Shown piece after piece: positions 20,492 through 27,087 of a DNA stretch of 64,000 bases (the first letter of the stretch is position 1; every line of letters begins with the position of its first letter). Source of the DNA: Streptomyces sp. H27-H1 (GTDB lineage Bacteria > Actinomycetota > Actinomycetes > Streptomycetales > Streptomycetaceae); NCBI RefSeq assembly GCF_026627445.1, contig NZ_JAPNLJ010000026.1, forward strand, positions 47,933 through 111,932. The letters run 5' to 3'. The notes under the pieces are model-generated. The model was given only the letters and a program-made list of their open reading frames with translations. It was not told the DNA's origin and made no database searches. The position numbers were made by a program, and so were the translations under genes.

Positions 20492-20731
20492 CTACCGGTC
20501 GCCTTGGCGATCGAGATGGTCGACCAGTTTCACTTCGCTGCGGCGCAGTCGAACACGTTCGTCCGGCGGCAAGGACCCCAGCGCGTCGACGAGGGCACGT
20601 GTCCGGGGAATGTAGACCATCGCACCGGAGTAGATCCGGCACCCGGAACACCATGCCAAGCCGACGCACCGCTCGAACATCGAGGACTCGGGCGGATGGA
20701 GGCGGAACTGGTAGGAGCGGACCGGCGTCAT
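20492..20731 (-). CDS. Small zinc-ribbon-like protein, possibly N-terminally broken
   Basis: 79 residues from the ATG at 20731, with a WCSGCRIYSGAMV motif and a charged C-terminus. I do not recognise a named family, although the pattern resembles small conserved streptomycete proteins. Upstream codons in the same frame still read like protein and include ICATC, which would pair with CSGC as a two-CxxC zinc ribbon. That extension runs back to a TGA at 20819-20821, only three codons after an ATG at 20830. No start codon lies between the TGA and 20731. The gene may thus be 5'-truncated by a nonsense change or start unusually. Confidence 0.5.
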   Translation of the reverse strand: MTPVRSYQFRLHPPESSMFERCVGLAWCSGCRIYSGAMVYIPRTRALVDALGSLPPDERVRLRRSEVKLVDHLDRQGDR

Positions 20732-20894
20732 GCAGGTAGCGCAGATCTGGCGATCACCGTCCCCGACCGTGTCCCAGGTCGCGACCTTGACCCAGTGCTC
20801 CCGCCCCGCCCGTGCTCTTCAAGTCGTCATGCGCAGCATTCTCTCGCATCCCATGGCCGCCATCGCATGGGTCTGTCAGCACTGGAGAAGTACC

Positions 20895-20931
20895 AGACCT
20901 CCCCGAGGGCCGGTGGCCCTCGGGGAGGTCT
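20895..20931. terminator. Bidirectional terminator downstream of the DUF6777 gene
   Basis: A perfect 17-bp stem (20895-20911 with 20915-20931) around a GGT loop, 18 bp beyond the DUF6777 stop. It is the strongest hairpin in the window. Confidence 0.85.
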
Positions 20932-20948
20932 TCGTGACGGGCGGGACC

Positions 20949-22646
20949 TTACTGGCCGCCGTTCCCGGCGCCCGGACCTCCGTCCGCACCCGCGTCGCTA
21001 CCCACTCCGGGCGGCAGAGGTGCGATCAGCGAGGTCGTCGGGGCCGGCGGAGGCGGGGGCGGAGGCGGAGGCGGGGGAGGGGGCGGGGGGAGCTGGGGCT
21101 GCGCCGAGGTCAGCGGCGGGGGCGGAGGCGGCGGGAGCTGGGGCTCAGGCGCCGCGGAGGAGGGCGGAGGCGGAGGCGGCGGGAGCTCGGGCACCGCCGA
21201 GGAGGGCTTGGGCGGGGGCGTGGGTGACGGGGGAACCTTCGGCCTCGAGGGTGACGCGGACGGCGTCGGCGACTTCGCCCGGTCCGCGGAGGGCGAGTTG
21301 GAAGCCGACACGGAAGGCGACACGGACGGCGACGCGGACGGTGACTCCGAGGGGGACACGGACTCCGAAGGCGACACCGACGGGGACTGCGACGGGGACT
21401 GCGAGGGCGATGTCGACGGGGATGTCGAGGGCGATGTGGACGGCGAGGTCGACGGGGACGTCGACGGCGACACCGTCGGGGACGTCGACGGCGACACCGT
21501 CGGGGACGGGGACGGCGACACCGTCGGGGACGGGGAAGTCAGCGTCGGCGACGGGGAAGTGAACGACGGCGAAGGCGGCCGGGTGGTGAACGTCGGGGTC
21601 GGGATGGGCGGCGGGGGAACGGGCTTGTCGTGCCGGCCGCGATGGTCTCCCCGGTCGCGCTCGAACCAGCGGCCGTCATGGAAGTCGTAGATCACGAACT
21701 GGTTCACGATGGTCACGGACGGCGCGATGACCACCACCTGCGAGGGCTGGTAGGAGGTCCAAGGCTGTCCGAACCGCTTCGGGTTGGCCTGCAGCGCCAC
21801 CGGCGCTCCGAGCGGGTTTCCGCAGGCACAGCGGACCCGCGGCACCCCGCGGTCGTCCACGAGCACGGCCGTCCCGGCCTGGAGCACGGCCTGGTAGTTG
21901 GTGGGGCTGCCGTCCCGGTAGCCGTGGTTGGTGGCCCTGGTGTCCTCACGGAGCTGCACCGGGGTCAGGGAGCGCAGGTACCCCGGCACGGCGGTCGGCT
22001 GGGTGCCGAGCGAGGAGGCGAACGCGGCGTTCTTCGAGGGCTGCGCCGAGAGCACCTGGATCTGCTTCTCGACGTCGCAGCTGGGCACGTCCCTCCTGCC
22101 CGTGTACAGGGTGGGCGAGGAGCCGCTGATACTGCGGGTGGCCATCGTCGCGGTGCCCGAGGGGGCCGACGGGGCCTTCGACTCGGGCTTCTTCGTCTCC
22201 GATGTCGACGGCGGTGGGCTCTCTGGTGGCGGTGTGGCCTGCTTGGCCGCGGTGGACTGGGTGAAGGGGTCGGGCCCGGACGCCGCCGCGGGCTGCAGGA
22301 ACACCTCGTTGCCCGCAGAGGTGGTGGTGCCCCCGCCGCCGCCCGGCCGGGTCAGTACGACGGCCAGGGTCACGGCGGCCGCGATGGCGACGATGGTGGT
22401 GGCAAGCCGGGGTACGGAACGCCACCAGGCCTTGTGCGGCGGCTCAGGGGGTCCGGGGGGCACCCCGGACCCGGAGCCTCCGGGAGGGGCCGGGGGCGGA
22501 GGCGGCGGAGGGCCTTCCTGCCCGCCGGAGAGGGGGCCGGAAGGTGGGCCGGTCGGGCGCCCGGACGAAGACGACGGCGGCTGCGAGGGCGGCTGTGACG
22601 GCTGCGTCGGCCACGGCGGCTGCTGGCCGGAGGGTTGAGTGGTCAC
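20949..22646 (-). CDS. DUF6777-type proline/serine-rich single-pass membrane protein
   Basis: 565 residues. A Pro/Gln-rich N-terminus, one membrane segment (about 73-95: LATTIVAIAAAVTLAVVL) and an extracellular domain (about 150-330) with SCDVEKQIQVLSAQPSKNAAFAS, VDDRGVPRVRCACGNPL and VVVIAPSVTIVNQFVIYD. Three Cys could form disulphides. The last 230 residues are low complexity: Ser-Pro/Thr runs and poly-Pro, encoded by short nucleotide repeats (about 20995-21560). I assign the start to GTG 22646 (VTTQPSG), with GGAAGAAGAG upstream. The family has no known function; the layout suggests a surface protein spanning the wall. It diverges from the streptophobe gene. Confidence 0.8.
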   Translation of the reverse strand: MTTQPSGQQPPWPTQPSQPPSQPPSSSSGRPTGPPSGPLSGGQEGPPPPPPPAPPGGSGSGVPPGPPEPPHKAWWRSVPRLATTIVAIAAAVTLAVVLTRPGGGGGTTTSAGNEVFLQPAAASGPDPFTQSTAAKQATPPPESPPPSTSETKKPESKAPSAPSGTATMATRSISGSSPTLYTGRRDVPSCDVEKQIQVLSAQPSKNAAFASSLGTQPTAVPGYLRSLTPVQLREDTRATNHGYRDGSPTNYQAVLQAGTAVLVDDRGVPRVRCACGNPLGAPVALQANPKRFGQPWTSYQPSQVVVIAPSVTIVNQFVIYDFHDGRWFERDRGDHRGRHDKPVPPPPIPTPTFTTRPPSPSFTSPSPTLTSPSPTVSPSPSPTVSPSTSPTVSPSTSPSTSPSTSPSTSPSTSPSQSPSQSPSVSPSESVSPSESPSASPSVSPSVSASNSPSADRAKSPTPSASPSRPKVPPSPTPPPKPSSAVPELPPPPPPPSSAAPEPQLPPPPPPPLTSAQPQLPPPPPPPPPPPPPPPAPTTSLIAPLPPGVGSDAGADGGPGAGNGGQ

Positions 22647-22684
22647 GGGCTCTTCTTCCCAGGCGGAGGGGTTCCGGTCCCCTG

Positions 22685-22801
22685 TGGACGTTCCGCTGTG
22701 GACGATGCGCGGCGGACGTTTGGCGGTGGAGGGTGGAAGTGAGGCGGCGAACGTTTGGCGGTGGACGCTTCGCGTCGGACATCCCGCTATGGACGTTCCG
22801 C
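22685..22801. repeat. Nested direct repeats in the divergent DUF6777/streptophobe promoter region
   Basis: TGGACGTTCCGC occurs at 22685-22696 and 22790-22801. Between them, a 20-bp element with core ACGTTTGGCGGTGGA occurs at 22711-22730 and 22746-22765 (19 of 20 identical, 35 bp apart). They fill the 289-bp gap between the two divergent starts, which holds no gene. Confidence 0.6.
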
Positions 22802-22856
22802 GGATCATCGGCGGAAATGTTCGGATTTCTTGCACTCCTGGCGACCATTGTGTGCG

Positions 22857-22921
22857 CCGTCCGGGTGGTGGCCGCAAGCGGAGCGTGTGGGCCGTTCGGG
22901 TGGTGGCCGCCAGTGAGCGTG
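22857..22921. repeat. Imperfect 34-bp-period tandem repeat before the streptophobe start
   Basis: Two copies of about 31 bp sharing the core CGGGTGGTGGCCGC and the end GAGCGTG begin at 22857 and 22891. They end just before a -10-like TACGGT (22924-22929). Confidence 0.55.
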
Positions 22922-22935
22922 CCTACGGTGGCAGG

Positions 22936-24255
22936 GTGAGTGCTAAAGCGGGACCGTCCGCGCGAGCCTGGCGCGACGCTGTCATCGCCGTACTGGCCGG
23001 CTTCGCGGTGATGGCCGTCGTGGCCTCGGCGGGCCTCACCCTCGCCGGCGCCGGCGATCTGCCCGGCGGCGCGTTTCCGCACGTGGTCGCCGCCGTCGTG
23101 GTGATGGCCGCGGGCGGCTCGCTCGAGGTGACGGGCGGGGCCGGCTTCCTGGCCGGGGCCGACGCGAGCCTGTCCCTGCTCCCCCTCTCCGTCAGCCTGG
23201 CCGGCGCGCTGACCGCCGGCTGGCTCTTCCTCCGCCCCCTGCACAACCGGGCCGTGGCCGGCGCGCGCGAACTCCTCGCCCGCGCCGTGCCCATGGTCCT
23301 GTTGTGGCTGGCGGCGCTGACCGGACTCGCCCTGCTGGCCCACCAGAACTTCGCGGTCTCCACCGGCGATTCGATCATCGGGGACATCGGCGAAATCCTC
23401 GATTCCACCCCGACGGTGGGCTTCGAGGCCGCGATCCCCGCCACCCTCGGATTCGGACTGCTGTGGATCCTGGGCCTGTTGCTGATCGCCCTGCTGGTGT
23501 CCCGCCGCGCGCCGCTCCCGGCAGGACTGGTCCGCTTCCACGCGGGTGTCCGGCCGGCGGCGTTCGCCGTGGTCGCGCTGCTCCTCGCGTACGTCGTCAT
23601 CGGCATCGGCATCGGCCTGGTGGTGGCGGCGACCCGGGGACATGCGGACCGCACCCTGGCGGTGATCCTGCTGGGCCTGCCCAACCTGGTCTGGCCCGCC
23701 CTCACGCTCGGCTTCGGCGGGGCCTGGGAGGGCAAGGCCGAGGGACCCTTCGGGCTGCCCGTACCGCAGGTTCTGGACGGAGTGCTGCGCGCCACGGGCT
23801 CCGACTCCGGTTCCGCCTCCGACCTGTCCACCATCGACGTGGCCTCGCTCGCGGAGCAGGACCCCCGGGCGTGGTGGCTCGTCGCGCTGGCCGTCGTCCT
23901 GCTGCTCGGGGCGGGCGCGCTGGCGGCCGCCCGTTCACCGGCGCACGTACGCCCCTGGAAGCACGCCCTCCACCTGGCCGTCGCCCTGGCACTGGCCACC
24001 TTGGTGGTCTGCCTGCTGGCCCGGATCCAGGCACAGTTCGGCCTCTCCCTGCTGGGCATCGGCGAGAGCGACGACCTCAGCGGAAAGGTGGAGCTGCGCC
24101 CGCTCCTCTGGCGCACGGTCGGCCTGGCCTTCGTCGCGGGCGCCGTGGCGGGCTTCCTGGGCTCCCTGCTCCCCCGGCGCCGTCGCGGACCGGGCCGCCA
24201 GGCCCCTGCCGATACAGCAGGCCCGGCCCACCCGGCCGACCCGGCCGCACGTTGA
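22936..24255 (+). CDS. Streptophobe-family polytopic membrane protein
   Basis: 439 residues with roughly ten hydrophobic segments from residue 13 to about 420 and a basic Pro/Ala tail. The sequence fits the actinobacterial streptophobe family, known only from sequence. A region around LSTIDVASLAEQDP and IGESDDLSGKVELRPLLWR is probably exposed between helices. The start is GTG with TACGGT 6 nt upstream, so either a leaderless message or weak use of the GGTGGCAGG purines. It diverges from the DUF6777 gene. No enzymatic motif is visible. Confidence 0.82.
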   Translation: MSAKAGPSARAWRDAVIAVLAGFAVMAVVASAGLTLAGAGDLPGGAFPHVVAAVVVMAAGGSLEVTGGAGFLAGADASLSLLPLSVSLAGALTAGWLFLRPLHNRAVAGARELLARAVPMVLLWLAALTGLALLAHQNFAVSTGDSIIGDIGEILDSTPTVGFEAAIPATLGFGLLWILGLLLIALLVSRRAPLPAGLVRFHAGVRPAAFAVVALLLAYVVIGIGIGLVVAATRGHADRTLAVILLGLPNLVWPALTLGFGGAWEGKAEGPFGLPVPQVLDGVLRATGSDSGSASDLSTIDVASLAEQDPRAWWLVALAVVLLLGAGALAAARSPAHVRPWKHALHLAVALALATLVVCLLARIQAQFGLSLLGIGESDDLSGKVELRPLLWRTVGLAFVAGAVAGFLGSLLPRRRRGPGRQAPADTAGPAHPADPAAR

Positions 24256-24322
24256 GCCGTACGGGTGAACAGTCGCAAATCGGCTCATCGGGGGATCGTT
24301 TCCGCATGACACGCTGACTTCC

Positions 24323-24709
24323 GTGAACATGACCAAAGGCCTGTTCCGGCCGCTTCACGCCGCTGGCCTGCTCGCCCTCTCCGCGCTCGCCCTGACCCTC
24401 TCCACCGCCCTCCCCACCCAGGCGACCGGCCCCGGCACCCGCCAGCTCTCCGGGGACGCCGGCCGCAAGGACACCACCGCCGAGGCCGTGTCCGTCAGCC
24501 GGGTGTACTGCCCGCGCGGCACGGCCGTGCAGTCCGGCGGGTACTCCACCACCCACTGGGACCAAGCCCGCGACGGCACGCTCCGGCACACCGTCCTGGC
24601 CTCCCACCCCGTCGTCGACGCGAGCGGCCGCAAGGGCTGGTACGCCTCCGCAGCGCACGCCGAGGTCACCGCCCACGTCGTGTGCGCGCCCTCCCCCGAC
24701 AAGGACTGA
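24323..24709 (+). CDS. Small secreted protein of unknown function
   Basis: About 128 residues. A signal peptide (LFRPLHAAGLLALSALALTLSTALPTQA) precedes a roughly 90-residue domain with two Cys (VYCPRG near the start, VVCAP near the end) likely joined by a disulphide, and SGGYSTTHWDQ in between. Translation may start at GTG 24323 or ATG 24329; both give the same mature protein. I do not recognise a family. The frame of the adjacent decayed LuxR-like regulator runs antisense into it. Confidence 0.65.
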   Translation: MNMTKGLFRPLHAAGLLALSALALTLSTALPTQATGPGTRQLSGDAGRKDTTAEAVSVSRVYCPRGTAVQSGGYSTTHWDQARDGTLRHTVLASHPVVDASGRKGWYASAAHAEVTAHVVCAPSPDKD

Positions 24710-25137
24710 CCCTCCCCGGTCCCGCCGCTCCAGTGGCTCTCCCCGGTCACAGCCCAGCCGTGCTGCGCCGCGCGCAGGCCCGCCTCGAAGCGGCTGCGCG
24801 CCCCGAGCCGTTCCATCAGGGCCGCCATGGAGCGGCGGACCGTGCTCAGCGAGACCCCCCAGCTGGTGGCCGGCCGCCCTGTCGGTCATGCCTGGCTCAG
24901 CAGCCGCAGCAGCTCCCGCTCGGGCGGGGTCAGGCCGGTGCCCTCGTCGCGCGGCCGGTCGCAGCCCAGGGGCAGCGACGCCTCCCAGACCTGCCGGGCG
25001 CGGTCAACGCGACGACCGCGCCCGGCAGGCGCAGTACGACGGCTCCCGCCCGGGTGCCGGCCGGGTCCAGGGGCACCAGGGCGTGGGCCCGGTCGACGAG
25101 GATCGTGCGCAGCGGGAGGGTGGGCACGGTCCGTACA
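24710..25137 (-). pseudogene. Decayed LuxR-type HTH regulator (truncated and frameshifted)
   Basis: Read on the minus strand, consecutive pieces of one regulator lie in different frames: PTLPLRTILVDRAHALVPLD and GAVVLRLPGAVVALT; then ARQVWEASLPLG and LTPPERELLRLLSQ; then MTDRAAGHQLG; then VSLSTVRRSMAALMERLGA and RSRFEAGLRAAQHGW. The last three parts reconstruct a LuxR C-terminal HTH. At least three frame changes (near 25015, 24888 and 24860) and loss of the N-terminal half show it is not functional. The final frame has no nearby stop and runs into the antisense small secreted gene. Confidence 0.7.
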
Positions 25138-25149
25138 CCGCCGCCGCAG

Positions 25150-25352
25150 ACCGAAGGGCACGACGGTGGCGGCCCATCTCCGCCGGGAGGGCTTGGAGCG
25201 CTGCCCCGGCGATCCGCTGCCGGCGTCCCGCAGCATCCATTCCGTCGCCGCAGGCTGGGGCTTCACCCGCCCCGCCGACTTCACCCGCGCATTCCGCGCG
25301 GCGTACGGGCTGACGCCCAGCGACTACCGGCACGCCGCAGGTGCCGCCTCCC
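25150..25352 (+). pseudogene. AraC-family HTH fragment
   Basis: The plus strand encodes TVAAHLRREGLERC and then RSIHSVAAGWGFTRPADF, TRAFRAAYGLTPSDYRHAAG, the second helix-turn-helix of an AraC regulator. The N-terminal ligand domain and first HTH are missing and no proper start precedes it. It abuts the LuxR-type remnant, so the 0.6 kb between them looks like a deletion scar joining two regulators. The following 25353-25475 holds nothing I can identify. Confidence 0.65.
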
Positions 25353-25475
25353 TACCGGGGCACCCCCTTTTCCGCGCGTGCTCGAGCACCACGAGGTCGA
25401 ACACGGCCTGCCCCCGCTCATGCCCACGTGGACGGCCCGGGCACGTGACTGGTCACATGACCGGCCGGACAGGTC

Positions 25476-26459
25476 CTAGAAGACCGGCAGGGCCCACCTC
25501 GGCGGTGGTGGTGGCGGCCCGTCGGCGGCCCGGGGCGGCGCACGGACGAAGGCCGCCGGGTGGGGGGGCACGCCCTCACCCGTGCCCGCCCGCCGCAGCG
25601 CCCCGGTGAACTCCAGGCAACTCCCCCACCGGTCCTCCGGCGCCTTCGCCAGGGCCCGCGCCAGCACCTCGTCCACACCCGGCGGCAGATCGGGCCGCAG
25701 CGAGGTCACGGGCGGCGGCGGATCGTACTGGTGGGCCCACAGCAGGGCCATGTCCTCGTCCCGACGGAACGGCGGGGCGCCCGCCAGCATCTCGTAGACG
25801 ACGCACCCCAGGCTGTAGACGTCGCAGCGCCCGTCGACCGGCTTTCCGGCGATCTGCTCGGGCGCCACGTAGTCCAGAGTGCCCACGAACTGCCCGATGC
25901 TCGTGAACCCGGTCAGCGACAGCGACTTCTTCGTCAGCCCGAAGTCCGTCAGGTAGACGTGCTCCGGGTGGTCGCTGTCCGTGCCTCCCGCGACCAGGAT
26001 GTTGCCTGGCTTCACGTCCCGGTGCACCAGACTGTGGGCGTGCGCCGCGTCCAGCGCCGAGGCGACCTGGCCGGCGATCCGGGCCGCCGTCTCCACGGGC
26101 ATCGGGCCCGTCCGGTCCAGCATGGCCCGCAGGTCCTGGCCCTCGACGTACCGCATGGCGATGTACAGCAGCCCGTCCGTCTCCCCGGCCTCGAAGACGG
26201 GCACGATGTGCGGGTGGTCGATGGCCGCCGCGACCTTGGACTCGTGCGCGAAGCGCGCCCGGAAGACGTCGTTGCCCGCCAGTCCGGGGGCGAGCAGCTT
26301 CAGCGCGACCGTCCGGTCCAGCCGCACGTCGTGCGCGCGGTAGACCACCGCCATCCCGCCGCGCCCGATCTCGGTCTCCACCAGGTACCCGGCGATCCGC
26401 CGCCCCCGCAGGTCGGAAGCGCGGCGCAGCGGGTCCTCACCCGGCGGCGGGCCCATCAC
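25476..26459 (-). CDS. Soluble Ser/Thr protein kinase (PknB-like catalytic domain)
   Basis: 327 residues: a complete Hanks-type kinase with glycine loop IGRGGMAVVY, Lys54 in VALKLL, HRDVKPGN (D148), DFG (D172) and APEQ. After about residue 285 there is only a short Pro-rich tail with no membrane helix or sensor domain, which is unusual compared with typical PknB proteins. Its ATG overlaps the stop of the preceding SH3-like gene (ATGA, 4 bp), so translation is coupled. It probably phosphorylates the FHA-containing transporter of the same operon, as PknF does Rv1747 in M. tuberculosis; that is inference. Confidence 0.92.
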   Translation of the reverse strand: MMGPPPGEDPLRRASDLRGRRIAGYLVETEIGRGGMAVVYRAHDVRLDRTVALKLLAPGLAGNDVFRARFAHESKVAAAIDHPHIVPVFEAGETDGLLYIAMRYVEGQDLRAMLDRTGPMPVETAARIAGQVASALDAAHAHSLVHRDVKPGNILVAGGTDSDHPEHVYLTDFGLTKKSLSLTGFTSIGQFVGTLDYVAPEQIAGKPVDGRCDVYSLGCVVYEMLAGAPPFRRDEDMALLWAHQYDPPPPVTSLRPDLPPGVDEVLARALAKAPEDRWGSCLEFTGALRRAGTGEGVPPHPAAFVRAPPRAADGPPPPPPRWALPVF

Positions 26460-27082
26460 CCCGCCTCCGGTCCGGGCAGGTCCACGATCCTCGTGGGTTC
26501 GTGCGGTGCGTCCTTCACGGCCTGTACGTCGGCCCCTTCCTCGGTGTCCGCCTCATGCGGCGGGGCCTCCCGCGCGGGCGGGGCACCCGGTCCCGCGACG
26601 ACCGCGTAGGTGGCCAGACGGGTCCCGTCCCCGTACATCCACCGTCCCGCCGATTCGTCGTAGAGCCACACGGACTCCCCGTCGACGACGACCCCGGCAC
26701 GCAGTCCCCGTAGGGAGCGCCGGAAGGACTCGGCATCGATGCGGTCGGCGGCGAGGTCCGCCACCGCCTGCCGGTAGCGTTCCAGCTCCTCGGTGCAGCG
26801 GGCGAGCAGCGGCTGCGGGTCCTCCGTGCGCGTCAGCGGGCGGCCGCCGGTCGGCGGGGGCTGCGGTACGGCGAGCAGCAGGCGTCCGTCCACCCAGGCT
26901 GACCATCCGTTGGCGCACAGGATCTCCCCCCACTCCCCGCGCCGGGACAGCAGCCGTACGGGGAGAAAGGCGTCGAGTGCCACCGTGGGGCGGGACAGGT
27001 CCGGGGTTTCCCACGCGGGCAGTCCGTCCTGCGGGACGATGTGGGTGGGCCGGAAGTCCGCGGCTTGGGCGGGGCTGGTCAT
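26456..27082 (-). CDS. SH3-like-domain protein of the FHA-ABC/kinase operon
   Basis: 208 residues, no signal peptide or membrane segment. Residues about 10-70 (GLPAWETPDLSRPTVALD, LPVRLLSRRGEWGEILC, NGWSAWVDGRLL) have the layout of a bacterial SH3 domain. Residues 85-160 are helical and then FHA/WD-free beta segments (VWLYDESAGRWMYGDG); the end is acidic. The start follows the ABC gene stop by 5 bp, and its end overlaps the kinase start by 4 bp. I do not recognise a named family; an adaptor between transporter and kinase is a plausible guess. Confidence 0.75.
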   Translation of the reverse strand: MTSPAQAADFRPTHIVPQDGLPAWETPDLSRPTVALDAFLPVRLLSRRGEWGEILCANGWSAWVDGRLLLAVPQPPPTGGRPLTRTEDPQPLLARCTEELERYRQAVADLAADRIDAESFRRSLRGLRAGVVVDGESVWLYDESAGRWMYGDGTRLATYAVVAGPGAPPAREAPPHEADTEEGADVQAVKDAPHEPTRIVDLPGPEAG

Positions 27083-27087
27083 CGCGG

